Both the position numbers and the translations under genes were made by a program. Source: Nostoc sp. CHAB 5824 (lineage in GTDB: Bacteria; Cyanobacteriota; Cyanobacteriia; Cyanobacteriales; Nostocaceae). From it: a stretch of DNA of 64,000 nucleotides. Numbering within the stretch: position 1 is the stretch's first letter; the number at the start of each line of letters is the position of its first letter. This document shows, in pieces, positions 18,019 through 28,144 of this stretch. The stretch spans positions 1-64,000 of the forward strand of contig NZ_JAIVFT010000008.1 in NCBI RefSeq assembly GCF_020829665.1. The letters are read 5' to 3'. A model generated the notes under the pieces. The model was not told the origin of the DNA. It worked only from the letters and a program-made list of their open reading frames with translations, and made no database searches.

Positions 18019-19296
18019 TGCTCAGGTCAATCCTTTAATCTAGCTTTTGGAGCGATCGCTCACCTTAAGGTCTCGCGTATTTTTATTTTGACATACTAGT
18101 GCAGCAGGGTAAAAATAACCGTGCAGTTAGAAATTTGCTAAAACCAATATGTATAAAGATGTACATAACAAGATACCCCTGTAGTCCCGCCGATGCTTTG
18201 GGAGGAAGGTGTAGCCGGGGGGTAAATATATGCAGCCTCATAAAGAATTGGTATAAAACCAGAGGAGCAATTTCATTGCATTTAGGTTGCGATGTCTGAC
18301 AACAAGCCCAAAGCAACGGAAACATCTTTGGCTTTGCGCTGTGCGTCACGCCCTAGCAAAAGTCTGATTTAGTCCTCCACAAAAGGCATTAAACTTTTTG
18401 CAGAATCAGGTTAAACGGCAAAGTAAAAAAGATGAGATTTTCTTTTTACCTTTGCCCTTTAATCTTTTTTTATTCTTTTTGTAAAAGGAACTTTCAAGTG
18501 AACAAGACCAAGACTTACGCACTGTACAAATTAATCATACTACAATACGGTTCGGTTAAAGGGGAAAGGGGAAGAAAAAACCTTTAACCCAAAGGTAATT
18601 CTGAGTTCAAAATGCTTATCCGAATCGGATTGAATCATAGTATGCATTTACCAAAATAGTTTTTTCAGGCTTTTATTGCTCATTTTTTGGTGGTAAATAT
18701 ACCCGCACTATAGGGATAATTAATAAATTAGCCCTAAGACAGATGTAGTTTTTAAATCATCCATATTTGGTATGTACTGTCAATGCGTAAGTCGTAATGC
18801 CAATAGCGATCGCTTGCAAAGATTAAATCGTTTAATAGCTATTAAAACAATCGAGTTATGCTTGCATCAGTAAGTAAAATGAATTAGTAACTACTAAAGT
18901 TTAACCGAAATATTATAAAATCTTAACATTACTCAAATATAGTCTTATTAAGATAATTCCAAATACAGTTTTAACCTTAAACTTTGACTTTGAATCGGCA
19001 AATCAAAGACCCTTTTCTATCCGTTCATTGAGTAAATAGTAACTAGAGCAGTATTGAGTTAAGTTGTCTTAACCTATTTACAGTCAAAGGTTTAATAGTG
19101 TTTCAGTTTTGCAAGCTTATAGGCTATATAAGCAAAGTTAAGATAATGCAAACTAGTTTTAACTTTTAACCTGCAAAGGAAAGCTTTTGTTTGTGTCATT
19201 AAAGACTTTTAGCCAGATAGCAATTTGCACATTTGGAATGCGGCATATTTGGAATGTTCTCAAAAGTTTAACAGTTGGAATAAGGAGAAAATTCTC
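18019..19296. other. Long intergenic region, only a MITE recognised
   Basis: Nearly 1.3 kb without a supportable gene. A MITE-like element covers 18511-18793. The part after it (18800-19290) is AT-rich and leads to the 19297 gene, suggesting a long 5-prime leader or lost genes. Confidence 0.5.
18511..18793. mobile_element. MITE-like element with ACTTACGCA ends
   Basis: The left end AGACTTACGCACTGTACA (18511-18528) and right end TGTACTGTCAATGCGTAAGTC (18773-18793) are imperfect inverted copies. About 283 bp, no coding capacity. The ends are the same type as the 116-bp MITE at 12859. Confidence 0.65.
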
Positions 19297-20283
19297 ATGG
19301 CTCTTTACGGCTATACCATTGGAGAGGATCGTGACTCAAGCGCTAGTAACGGAAAGCAACTTGACGTTTACCGCTTTTTGATCCCTTCTGCACCTGGAGG
19401 TTCTATTACTCCTACACGAGTAGGTACAGTCAATCTTGCAAGTACTGCTGCTACCGCAGACCTAGAAGGTTTGGGAACTAACCCCACTACCGGAAGGGTA
19501 AGTGCGGTTAATGAAGCACGTGTCACTGGTTCTACAACACCAATTGATCCAGCTGTTCTTCGTGTTAATAATGTAGATCAGCCTTTTGCTCCAGCCACGG
19601 CCTCCCCAACCCGTACACCATCTGACCTACGTCGTTTTGGATTTGATTCAGGTGCTGACTTTGGACGTGACTTTTCAGTAGGTAGTCAACCAGTTGTTTT
19701 ATACAACATTTCAGGGAATGAAGCTAGCAGTAATGGGGTGCCAGTAGGAAGCTCTCTTTATAAAATTACTACAGCTAACCCTGGAAATATTAGCCTTGTA
19801 GACGGCTTTGGCGCACCTACTACTGCTCCACAAAGACAAGGAACTCAACCTACCAATCCTGGAAAATTTGCCGATGGATTAGCTATCGATAATCTCAATC
19901 CTGGTCGAACTCGCGCTCTTGCTAGCGATTTCAGCACTGATGATGGAGATGGAAACCAGCTTTACAAAGTTGATCTGCTCACTGGTGAGCTGTCTGCGCC
20001 GATTACTCTGAGAACTCCTTCAGGGCAACCTCTCAACTCAGATTCTGGGTTGTCATTTACCAACAGCGGTTCTCAAAGATTGTTGGGTTGGCTGGAAACT
20101 GGCGCTGTCTATGAAATCACTGGCTACCAAGATGAACTTGCTGCATCAGGTCTAGGTTTAGGTAGTGCCACCGGTACTAATGGCGCTGGCTTTGCAACCG
20201 CCACCTTACTTGGTACAGTCACTTTACCAAATGCTGTGAGCGGAGCCGTTGATTATGAAGGCTTTACGATTGTTAATGAATAA
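19297..20283 (+). CDS. Unknown protein, probably beta-propeller-like
   Basis: 328 residues from the ATG at 19297, chosen because AAGGAG lies about 11 nt upstream; an in-frame ATG at 19225 has no such site. Rich in Gly, Ser, Thr and Asp and predicted mostly beta: repeated blocks such as SSLYKITTANPGNISLVDG, FADGLAIDNLNPGRTRALASD, NQLYKVDLLTGELSAPITL and LLGWLETGAVYEITGY look like propeller blades of the kind in DUF4394-like secreted proteins. No signal peptide is seen, so a leaderless export route is possible. A terminator-like hairpin follows. Family not identified. Confidence 0.7.
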   Translation: MALYGYTIGEDRDSSASNGKQLDVYRFLIPSAPGGSITPTRVGTVNLASTAATADLEGLGTNPTTGRVSAVNEARVTGSTTPIDPAVLRVNNVDQPFAPATASPTRTPSDLRRFGFDSGADFGRDFSVGSQPVVLYNISGNEASSNGVPVGSSLYKITTANPGNISLVDGFGAPTTAPQRQGTQPTNPGKFADGLAIDNLNPGRTRALASDFSTDDGDGNQLYKVDLLTGELSAPITLRTPSGQPLNSDSGLSFTNSGSQRLLGWLETGAVYEITGYQDELAASGLGLGSATGTNGAGFATATLLGTVTLPNAVSGAVDYEGFTIVNE

Positions 20284-20301
20284 CAGTCGTTAGGATACTC
20301 T

Positions 20302-20347
20302 TTCTTCAACTCTTGTAAAAGGTACTTTTTGCAAGAGTTGAAGAAGG
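20302..20347 (+). terminator. Hairpin after the 19297 gene
   Basis: TTCTTCAACTCTTG pairs with CAAGAGTTGAAGAA around a loop that itself pairs AAAAG with CTTTTT. It begins about 20 nt after the stop codon. Confidence 0.6.
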
Positions 20348-20530
20348 GAGCTAAAAATAAAAAAGTTTTATTTGCCAAACTACCTGTACTTTGTAAAGAC
20401 TAACTGGATTTTTATTCTTAAATTTATTCAATCTATTTAATTCCTTCTAAAAACTTGATGCTTATGTATGAGTGCTAGGGGTTACACTCAGGGTAAGCGC
20501 GTCTGATAGTGTGTTAAATAATATTATCAA

Positions 20531-21403
20531 TTAAAGTGGCGTAATCCAATAAGTAATGCCTCCGGTAATTTGTTTTTTAAAACCAAACAGAGGTAAATCC
20601 TCTTCAGTTAAACCCACATAAGTCCAATGTGGAACATCATTTTGTACAGTCTGAAACCAACCATTTTGATTAAGAGCTTTTCTTTGTTCTTTACTGCCTA
20701 CGCGTAAATCAATTGCTAATCCCCAGAGATGTTGTGAAGTTCCAGGAGGTGCAACCACACCGAGAATTTTTGTTTCTTTGCCCTGTTGAACTTTTGCCAA
20801 AATTTGATTATTAGCATATTTGCGCCAAAATCTTAAATTCGTACTGAAAGTGCGAGTACAATCACCAGAACCATAACCAGATTTTAGCGGAATTTTTTGT
20901 AGCGATCGCGCTTTATTTAAAGCGTCAGATGCCGATTTTTGTAAATAACAATCCTTAGTACCATCAACATTACCCATTGTTAAAGTAGCTTGAAACTCTT
21001 GGGTTTCTTGTTCATTAGCAAAGAGATGTTTTGGCGGCAGTTTAATTCCGACATCCTGATTTACAAAGACTGCACCGTATGCCCGTAGCAAAATATATTC
21101 ATAAGTACCAGCCTGTGGAACTGTGGTTAACTTTCTAGCGATCGCAGATAAAAAACGCTGTTGCTCATTTAATTCTGGGTTGGGAATAAATGGCTTTGAT
21201 GTTGTCTCTGTAGAGATATTTGGACAAGGTAATGAATCAGTATTCAAGCATACGTTTAATGGTTGGGCAGTTCTAGCTAATTTATGATGGGTAATCTCAT
21301 TACTGGCTACTAAAATAAAAATAATCAAGATAACTATACTGATGAAAGTTGCCTTTCTGATCGCTCTAGTAATGATTTTTTTGTTTCTGATGGTGAGTTT
21401 CAT
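20531..21403 (-). CDS. Membrane-anchored M15-type D-Ala-D-Ala carboxypeptidase
   Basis: 290 residues. A basic N-terminus and one membrane helix (about 15-33, ATFISIVILIIFILVAS) place the domain in the periplasm. Near the end is the VanY/M15 zinc signature: GTSQHLWGLAIDLRV (His and Asp ligands) and VPHWTYVG (third ligand region). Upstream, SGYGSGDCTRTFSTNLRFW is typical of a cyanobacterial subgroup. The likely role is trimming peptidoglycan stem peptides. Divergent from mnmG, with about 400 bp between. Confidence 0.82.
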   Translation of the reverse strand: MKLTIRNKKIITRAIRKATFISIVILIIFILVASNEITHHKLARTAQPLNVCLNTDSLPCPNISTETTSKPFIPNPELNEQQRFLSAIARKLTTVPQAGTYEYILLRAYGAVFVNQDVGIKLPPKHLFANEQETQEFQATLTMGNVDGTKDCYLQKSASDALNKARSLQKIPLKSGYGSGDCTRTFSTNLRFWRKYANNQILAKVQQGKETKILGVVAPPGTSQHLWGLAIDLRVGSKEQRKALNQNGWFQTVQNDVPHWTYVGLTEEDLPLFGFKKQITGGITYWITPL

Positions 21404-21810
21404 TTTTAAATAATTGCTTAGTTAATTAAAGAATAAAGTTAATAGGCTTTTTAAACACATTTGTTACTGATGATTTAAAACCACAAATAATAGAGATGAA
21501 CACAGATAATTCATTGGTATTAACTTATAGTTAGATACAGCCTACACAAAATATTTAATATATATTAGGAATAAAATATTTTGCGTTGATGGCTAACCAT
21601 GTGAACAATAGCTGTGGTAAATAACCCGGAACATTGCCATAGGATTTAAAAAAGTTATGTTTTTTACTTAATACTCAAGTTTAAAAATATAAAATTGTCT
21701 TTGATTGAGTACTAGTAAATTTGATAACTTTTTTATCAGAAAGATACATCCATGAAACCACTGGAACAGTTAAAATTGAAAAGAACTATAAGCTTGCTGA
21801 TCCTGTAAGT
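21404..21810. other. Divergent promoter region
   Basis: AT-rich sequence between the M15 peptidase and mnmG with no gene or clear repeat. It should hold promoters for both. Confidence 0.4.
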
Positions 21811-23733
21811 ATGACCATGCACAATTCCGTTGAATTCCAAGACGCTTTTGATGTCATAGTCGTCGGTGCAGGTCACTCCGGTTGCGAAGCAGCTCTTGCC
21901 TCTGCACGCCTCGGTTGTCGTACCCTGCTATTGACGCTCAACTTAGATAAAATCGCTTGGCAACCTTGTAACCCAGCAGTGGGTGGCCCAGCCAAATCCC
22001 AGTTGACCCATGAGGTAGATGCACTTGGTGGAGAAATTGGTAAAGTAGCAGACCGCACCTACCTGCAAAAACGTATCCTCAACTCTTCACGGGGGCCTGC
22101 TGTTTGGGCATTACGCGCCCAAACGGACAAGCGCGAATATGCAGCGGTGATGAAGAATATTGTCGAGAACCAAGAAAACTTGACAATCCGCGAAAGTATG
22201 ACAACAGATTTGGTGCTGGGTGCTAATGGTGAAGTTATCGGCGTTGAAACTTATTTTGGTGTAGGGTTCCAATGTAAAGCAGTCATCTTGACAACTGGCA
22301 CCTTCCTGGGGGGCAAAATTTGGGTTGGTAACAAATCAATGCCAGCCGGACGCGCTGGAGAGTTTGCGGCTGAGGGATTGACACAAACCCTAAATCGCCT
22401 GGGATTTGAAACCGGAAGGCTCAAAACTGGAACTCCAGCACGGGTAGACAAGCGATCGGTGGATTATAGTAAAATGCTTATCCAGCCAGGGGATGAAGAT
22501 ATGCGCTGGTTTAGCTTTGACCCAGAGGCGTGGGTAGAACGGGAACAAATGCCTTGCTACATCACCCGCACAACCGCCGAAACCCATCGCCTAATTCAAG
22601 ATAATTTGCACCTGTCGCCAGTTTATGGCGGTTGGGTGGAAGCCAAAGGGCCCCGTTATTGTCCCAGTATTGAAGATAAGATTGTGCGCTTTGCCGATAA
22701 AGAAAGCCACCAAATCTTTATTGAACCAGAAGGAAGGGATATACCCGAACTTTATATCCAAGGGTTTTCTACAGGATTACCAGAAAATTTGCAACTGCAA
22801 ATGTTGCGGACTCTCCCCGGTCTGGAAAAATGTGTGATGCTTCGTCCAGCGTATGCTGTGGAATATGACTATTTACCAGCAACTCAGTGTTACCCCACAC
22901 TGATGACTAAGAAGATTGCGGGGCTGTTTTGTGCTGGACAGATTAACGGCACCACAGGTTATGAAGAAGCCGCAGCCCAAGGGCTTGTAGCGGGAATTAA
23001 CGCAGCTCGATTTGTTCGCTCTCAAGAAATGATTGTCTTTGCCCGCGAGCAAAGTTATATTGGGACGCTAGTTGATGACTTGTGTACAAAAGACTTGCGC
23101 GAACCTTACCGGATGCTTACCAGTAGGTCTGAGTACCGATTGATATTGCGTTCTGACAATGCCGACCAACGCTTGACACCTTTGGGACGAGAAATTGGTT
23201 TGATTGACGATCGCCGCTGGGATCTATTTACCCAAAAGCAGGGGAATATTACCACAGAAAAACAAAGATTGCAAGCTACACGAGTCAAAGAACATGATGA
23301 AATAGGAATAGCGATCGCATCTAATACCCAACAAGCTATCAAAGGTTCAATTACCCTCAATGACTTGCTGCGCCGTCCCGGATTCCATTACGTTGACCTC
23401 GACAGGTTCGGACTGGGAAACGCCAATCTCAACCGCGCCGAAAAAGAAGGCGCAGAAATTGACATCAAGTATTCTGGCTATCTCGCTAGGCAACAAAATC
23501 AGATTGACCAAATTGCTCGCCAAGCACACCGCCAGTTACCTGCGGATTTAGATTACACAACAATTGATACTCTTTCAAAAGAGGCACGGGAAAAACTAAC
23601 TCACGTAAAACCACTCACTCTTGGTCAAGCTGCACGTATTGGTGGTGTAAACCCAGCGGACGTTAACGCCTTATTATTATATTTAGAATTGCGTAGAACC
23701 AAGAGCCAGTCAGAGTTTCCAGCGTTAGCTTAA
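21811..23733 (+). CDS. mnmG: tRNA uridine-5-carboxymethylaminomethyl modification enzyme MnmG
   Basis: FAD-dependent partner of MnmE that modifies U34 of certain tRNAs. Seen: the dinucleotide-binding [85 protein letters not shown], and the C-terminal SRSEYRL..R.DNAD and [10 protein letters not shown]. The ATG of [15 protein letters not shown] gives 640 residues, the usual length; an in-frame ATG 90 bp upstream would add an unconserved tail. All domains are present and intact. Confidence 0.97.
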   Translation: MTMHNSVEFQDAFDVIVVGAGHSGCEAALASARLGCRTLLLTLNLDKIAWQPCNPAVGGPAKSQLTHEVDALGGEIGKVADRTYLQKRILNSSRGPAVWALRAQTDKREYAAVMKNIVENQENLTIRESMTTDLVLGANGEVIGVETYFGVGFQCKAVILTTGTFLGGKIWVGNKSMPAGRAGEFAAEGLTQTLNRLGFETGRLKTGTPARVDKRSVDYSKMLIQPGDEDMRWFSFDPEAWVEREQMPCYITRTTAETHRLIQDNLHLSPVYGGWVEAKGPRYCPSIEDKIVRFADKESHQIFIEPEGRDIPELYIQGFSTGLPENLQLQMLRTLPGLEKCVMLRPAYAVEYDYLPATQCYPTLMTKKIAGLFCAGQINGTTGYEEAAAQGLVAGINAARFVRSQEMIVFAREQSYIGTLVDDLCTKDLREPYRMLTSRSEYRLILRSDNADQRLTPLGREIGLIDDRRWDLFTQKQGNITTEKQRLQATRVKEHDEIGIAIASNTQQAIKGSITLNDLLRRPGFHYVDLDRFGLGNANLNRAEKEGAEIDIKYSGYLARQQNQIDQIARQAHRQLPADLDYTTIDTLSKEAREKLTHVKPLTLGQAARIGGVNPADVNALLLYLELRRTKSQSEFPALA

Positions 23734-23780
23734 CACAAACTTGATAAAGACTGAGTATAGTAGTAGGGAGGAAGATTGGT

Positions 23781-23903
23781 ATGATAGATGACATAACTAT
23801 TAGTAGTGGCATCATCAACAATCCCCAGATTAAAGTTGACTTTAATACCAGCGCTCAACCAACTCGTCTCAATAAGATGGCGGATTGGATATTTTATCTA
23901 TAA
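23781..23903 (+). CDS. Short ORF with a good ribosome site, overlapping the next gene
   Basis: A 40-codon frame (MIDDITISSGIINNPQIKVD, then FNTSAQPTRLNKMADWIFYL) preceded by AGGGAGGA at a good distance. It overlaps the start of the larger gene in another frame. Either it is a leader ORF or it is the true N-terminus of the next protein, cut off by a frameshift near 23890. Confidence 0.35.
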   Translation: MIDDITISSGIINNPQIKVDFNTSAQPTRLNKMADWIFYL

Positions 23904-23964
23904 TCCTAATTCCCAGGCAGTAGGCGCGGCGTTTCCTCGTCCTAGCAACAAAGATAGAAAGTCT

Positions 23965-25320
23965 ATGTTAAAAGAAGCCAGCACCCGTCTCATAGTACCA
24001 GAACCATCAGAAGACTTAATCGCCAACGAGCCTTGGTCGATAGAAAACTATGCTGATGGTTTAATGGATGAACTCTTTGCCGATATCGACTACATTCTGG
24101 ATGCTAGTGGTAATCTGCCTTCTCAAACCGTTAGGCACAGTAGACAGAACAAATCGAACCAGTCTGTTGCTGGGGTTTCCCCCCAACCTCAACGCCAGTC
24201 GCCTCCAGAAAATGTGCTGCAAGTTACGATACCCCAGATTATCTTACCGAATACAGTGAACCAACCAGTACAGTCAGTTGCTCAAGATAACCACAAGCAC
24301 TTGAGTACCGTTGTATTTGACACCGCCACCGTTAAACCAATTAGTAGAAAGCGTCAGAAAAGTAGTCGGAGTTTGGGCAAACTGCTGATAGTGGGAACAA
24401 CTTTAGGCGTGGCGATCGCTGGTATTATCTACCTGGTACAGTCTGGAGTCGTATATCTTTTAAATACCAACTTAACCCAGCCAGCTCTTTTAGTGCCGCA
24501 ACCGCAGTCACAGTTGCCCGTAAAAACAGAAATTGAGGCAGAGTTGGTTGACTACATGCTCCAATCGCTAGCAGTTATAGATAAGCAAGGAGCAAAAAGC
24601 AATCAAAAATCTCTCATACCTGGATTCTCTAGTCAGGCAAATACTAACCAAATAGCCCTTAGTAACGGGCAAACAACTGGTAATCTACCACCACTTCCAC
24701 TTCTAGCTAACAATACACCACCAGCCCCCAACCGTTCTGGAAGCGTTGTTGAGCGGATCTACGTCCCCGTTTATCAAACGCCCTCGCCAATGCGCTACGC
24801 GCTGCCGGCTATTCCTGGTAGTCCCACACTTTTACCACAAGTTGCCAGTGCATTACAGGGATCTCAACCGAATGTTGTGAAAAATGCCTTGAATACGGTG
24901 CGACAAGCTGCCAAGCCTGTAACTGTCAACATGTTAGCTGCGGCTGTAAGAGCCGAACTTAAACCTGTAGCTGCGAAAACTGCACCCATTACCGTGCGGC
25001 AAACACCTAACCCTCTGCCTGCATTACCAGTAGTTCCATTACGTGCAGCACTTGCACCAGAGTCAGAACCAACTATCACCCAGGAACAAGTATATCCGGC
25101 AACTGCGATCGCAGTTGCTCCTAGTAATACCTTAGAAGGATTGCTAGAGTTGGGTAACAAATCCGCCGCTTTGTTTAAAATTGATGGCGTGACTCGCCGC
25201 ATTAATATGGGTGAAAGCATTGGCTCAAGCGGTTGGACATTAGTAGATGTTAGTAATGGCGAAGCTGTTATCCGCCGTAATGGCGAAGTGCGATCGATTT
25301 ACGCAGGGCAGAAACTATAA
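23965..25320 (+). CDS. Single-pass membrane protein with a GspC/PilP-like C-terminal domain
   Basis: About 451 residues from the ATG of MLKEASTRL; a GTG at 23806 in the same frame would give 504. The N-terminal part is acidic (NYADGLMDELFADIDYILD), followed by a Pro/Gln-rich linker and one membrane helix (LLIVGTTLGVAIAGIIYLVQSG). A long Pro/Ala-rich periplasmic stretch follows. The last 60 residues, LEGLLELGNKSAALFKIDGV, then RINMGESIGSSGWTLV and VIRRNGEVRSIYAGQKL, match the small beta domain of GspC/PilP pilus or secretion proteins. The gene follows mnmG by under 250 bp. Role unknown, perhaps envelope assembly. Confidence 0.7.
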   Translation: MLKEASTRLIVPEPSEDLIANEPWSIENYADGLMDELFADIDYILDASGNLPSQTVRHSRQNKSNQSVAGVSPQPQRQSPPENVLQVTIPQIILPNTVNQPVQSVAQDNHKHLSTVVFDTATVKPISRKRQKSSRSLGKLLIVGTTLGVAIAGIIYLVQSGVVYLLNTNLTQPALLVPQPQSQLPVKTEIEAELVDYMLQSLAVIDKQGAKSNQKSLIPGFSSQANTNQIALSNGQTTGNLPPLPLLANNTPPAPNRSGSVVERIYVPVYQTPSPMRYALPAIPGSPTLLPQVASALQGSQPNVVKNALNTVRQAAKPVTVNMLAAAVRAELKPVAAKTAPITVRQTPNPLPALPVVPLRAALAPESEPTITQEQVYPATAIAVAPSNTLEGLLELGNKSAALFKIDGVTRRINMGESIGSSGWTLVDVSNGEAVIRRNGEVRSIYAGQKL

Positions 25321-25396
25321 AAATAAACTTTTTAAACCTCTCCTTAGTAGTCCACCAAAGAAACTTTACGCGGTTTATAAGAAAATCAAATTCTTT

Positions 25397-25456
25397 TCTC
25401 CCCCCTGCCTCCCCTGCTTTCCTTTACCCGTCATTTTTGGGTTGGTCAAGTACTAG
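25397..25456. repeat. CTAGTAGT-ended dispersed repeat, copy C (partial)
   Basis: C/T-rich arm, then CCCGTCATTTTTGGGTTGG and a terminal TACTAG. Same family and orientation as copy B, one end missing. Confidence 0.55.
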
Positions 25457-25509
25457 TTGAGGAGAATTTTGCAGAGTGGTGAAATCCAATGCATCAAACT
25501 TACCAAGAA

Positions 25510-27075
25510 TTAGCTCCTTACTGGTGGGTTAATTTCAAAATGAATATGATTATCGTGACCATTCAGAGAAACACAAAGTCTCTCTCTAATTAGCTGTTGA
25601 TCGTTAAAAAAGACTGCCCGTACCAGCTTTTGCTTACGAATAGACTTGAGAATAGCTCGTGCAGCATCTTGATCATATTCAGAACTTGACCAAACAATGC
25701 CACCAAAATTTCGATTTTTTTTGGGTAAGTAAACATCACACATCATGCCAGTTTCATGTCCATGATGGTCGGGAGTATCGCCTCCATGAGGAAGGCTAAC
25801 ATCGTTAATTGCGAATGGAGCAGATGTGGGGTGAGTGTTGCGATAACTGTTTTGATAATCTTGGGCAATTTTTTTAATAACATCAGCTAACCAGTGTGTT
25901 CCAAAATCGTGGTGATCTTGGGTGTCTTCCAGTTCCCCGTTAACGAAACCATTATCAGGGTCACTTTTTGGCATCAACTCCCACCGTGGTGCGTTAGCTG
26001 CTTGCAACCATCGATGAGTTATTCCACCAACATCAACTCGACCATCACCATTAACAGTACTGCGACCAGCAATAATTGACTGAAATAGTTTGATCGCGTC
26101 AGATAGTCCTCTGTCTCTGTCTACACTGTTAGGATCACCTACCCATGTGTAGCCTAGCTCATGCAACCGCGCCTTAATAGCTTTAACATCATCAGCTTTA
26201 TTGACTCCACCAATTCCCACACTACCACTGAGTTTAATTACCTTCGCTCCTGGTAAACTGGATGCTGTAGGTTGTTGAGTGTTCTCATCGTCCTTGTTAT
26301 CGAAAGGAACAACAACTTTAATGTGGATCTCTAGAGTTTGATCATCAACGGCAATTATCATGCGGCGATCGCCTTCTTGTTTAAAGACGAAATCAAATTG
26401 CCATTTGCCGTCCTGACTAATTGCTACACTTGCGGCTGGAAATTGATCGTCGATCAGAATCGACAAAACTTTGCCACTGTCAGCTAAACGAGCTATACCT
26501 TCAACCCGGAAATTTTGCCCTAATTCAACTTCTTTTGGCGCACGAATTAGCTGTAGTTGTTCCACTGAAGCGGGAATGGCAACCCCACCTGCATTAGCTA
26601 GTAAACTCTGCGCCTCTGGAAGTAAGTTCACAACTTTACTCACATATTTAGGATCAGATGAATAGCCTTTAGCCTTGAGAAAACCAAGAAAATTTTCTGG
26701 TGTGTTGGTATGATCTTCTAAGCCTTTATAGGGAGTGCGAGTTAAAAACTTCCAATAACCAATAATAAAAGCATCTATATCTGTAAATTTACAGAACTCA
26801 ACTTCTTCTGGCTCAGAAGGAACTTTCATTTTCAACGGTTCGGCAAACCCTTTCATGTCAGGATCTCGCCATTTTAAACCGGCAAAATTGTTAGCATTGA
26901 CAGCAAGATCACTTTTCCCTCTAGTAGACTCTAGTAACCATTGAGCAAGGGTAACTTCTTTTAAAATTTGCCGATTTATCTCGGTAATTTTTGCACTCTC
27001 AACGCCAACTTTTGGAAATATTGTTGCTAAATCTTTATTAAAATAATTGTTGACTAAATCATCTAGTAATGACAT
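25510..27075 (-). CDS. Modular peptidoglycan hydrolase: GH73, PG-binding and MepA-like peptidase
   Basis: 521 residues without a signal peptide. Residues 1-165 are a glucosaminidase (GH73) domain: EVTLAQWLLESTRGKSDLA, NNFAGLKWRD, YPSDPKYVSKV-type end. An Ig-like beta module follows (VELGQNFRVEGIA...DGKWQFDFVF), then a peptidoglycan-binding-1-like unit (ADDVKAIKARLHELGYTW). The last 130 residues look like a LAS-type metallopeptidase near MepA: PHGGDTPDHHGHETGMMCDV and HDNHIHFEI supply His/Asp/His zinc ligands. It would cleave both glycan and peptide bonds. It lies about 110 bp beyond the amidase gene on the same strand. Lack of a secretion signal fits a lysin released by lysis or a dedicated machine. 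Confidence 0.85.
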   Translation of the reverse strand: MSLLDDLVNNYFNKDLATIFPKVGVESAKITEINRQILKEVTLAQWLLESTRGKSDLAVNANNFAGLKWRDPDMKGFAEPLKMKVPSEPEEVEFCKFTDIDAFIIGYWKFLTRTPYKGLEDHTNTPENFLGFLKAKGYSSDPKYVSKVVNLLPEAQSLLANAGGVAIPASVEQLQLIRAPKEVELGQNFRVEGIARLADSGKVLSILIDDQFPAASVAISQDGKWQFDFVFKQEGDRRMIIAVDDQTLEIHIKVVVPFDNKDDENTQQPTASSLPGAKVIKLSGSVGIGGVNKADDVKAIKARLHELGYTWVGDPNSVDRDRGLSDAIKLFQSIIAGRSTVNGDGRVDVGGITHRWLQAANAPRWELMPKSDPDNGFVNGELEDTQDHHDFGTHWLADVIKKIAQDYQNSYRNTHPTSAPFAINDVSLPHGGDTPDHHGHETGMMCDVYLPKKNRNFGGIVWSSSEYDQDAARAILKSIRKQKLVRAVFFNDQQLIRERLCVSLNGHDNHIHFEINPPVRS

Positions 27076-27183
27076 ATTTTTACCCTATTTATTATATATA
27101 AACCCTTTTTATATCCCCAAATTCTTAGAGAAGTCGGGGATATAGGTGTTAACGAATGAATTAGATATAAATATTAGAAATAT

Positions 27184-27948
27184 TTAATCTTTTTCTATAA
27201 CTTTGGCATATCCAGCAAAAACAAAATGCTCGTTTCGGTTTGCTTTACTTTTATCAGGCCACTTAACCCAATAATGATTTTCCTCAAAACGGACATCTAA
27301 AACGGGATAACTCCCTGGCTCAATATCGATTAGAGATTCTTTTGGTAACTCTGATGCCTGTTCTGTAGATGGTTTTAAAACAGTTGTTTTTGTAATTTCC
27401 AAAATGTAATTTTTATCAGGTTTAGCTTCATCATCATCTGACTCACCAATTAATCCATCTTTAATCGCTTCAGCTATTTTTCCAGCATCAAAACGATCCA
27501 TATCTACTTTGGCATCACAAAAACAGCACTCAATTAAAATAGCTGGCATTTGTGTATTCTTCAGAACAAAGAAACCTGTATTTTTAACTCCTCTATCTTT
27601 GAATCCAAGTTTAAGAATCTCTTTGAGAACTGATTTAGCTATACCTTTTGATGCATTACTAATAGCGAAAACTTCTGTGCCGTTGGCTATAGTGTTAAAT
27701 TTATTAAAGTGAATTGAGACAAAGACATTAACGTTATTGGCATTCGCTTTACTAGCTCGCTGTCTAAGAGAATCGTTTACATTGCTAGCGCTTGTAGGAG
27801 TGCAATCAATAGCAGTATGACCTGCTGCTTTAAGTTTTTGTATCAATTGTGTCCCAACTGCTTTAGTTAAAGTATCTTCTTGTTTGATGCCTGTTGCCCC
27901 TGTATCGTGAGGAGGGCAATTGTGCCCCATATCAATACCAAATTTCAT
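27184..27948 (-). CDS. N-acetylmuramoyl-L-alanine amidase (Amidase_3)
   Basis: 254 residues, zinc amidase at residues 1-165. Ligands are visible: H8 in GIDMGHNC, Glu in IKQEDTL, His in VSIHFNKF; the catalytic Glu is in AILIECCFCD. The C-terminal 85 residues (NYILEITKTTVLKP...EENHYWVKWPDK...FAGYAKVIEKD) resemble an SH3-like cell-wall-binding module. No signal peptide or TAT motif. Its downstream neighbour is a second, multi-domain peptidoglycan hydrolase, so the two likely act together on the wall. Confidence 0.9.
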   Translation of the reverse strand: MKFGIDMGHNCPPHDTGATGIKQEDTLTKAVGTQLIQKLKAAGHTAIDCTPTSASNVNDSLRQRASKANANNVNVFVSIHFNKFNTIANGTEVFAISNASKGIAKSVLKEILKLGFKDRGVKNTGFFVLKNTQMPAILIECCFCDAKVDMDRFDAGKIAEAIKDGLIGESDDDEAKPDKNYILEITKTTVLKPSTEQASELPKESLIDIEPGSYPVLDVRFEENHYWVKWPDKSKANRNEHFVFAGYAKVIEKD

Positions 27949-28144
27949 AGATTTGATTTCCTTTTTATAGTTTAAGAGGTACGCATTAACTTACTACACT
28001 GTATTAATTATTAACCCAAATGCGATTGCCTTGTCGGTGAGATAAAGTGAGTTGTTACTGTAAATAAATGTAACATTTAACGTAAAAATCTCATTAAAAA
28101 CAGAAATCTCATAAGTTCAACCTATAAATAAAGCAGGCTAACCC

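Noticed and set aside
18083-18349. 88-codon minus-strand frame upstream of DUF2996
   Set aside because: No family features, odd composition, no ribosome site.
25510-27948. Prophage call based on the two wall hydrolases
   Set aside because: No capsid, tail, portal, terminase, integrase or attachment sites nearby.
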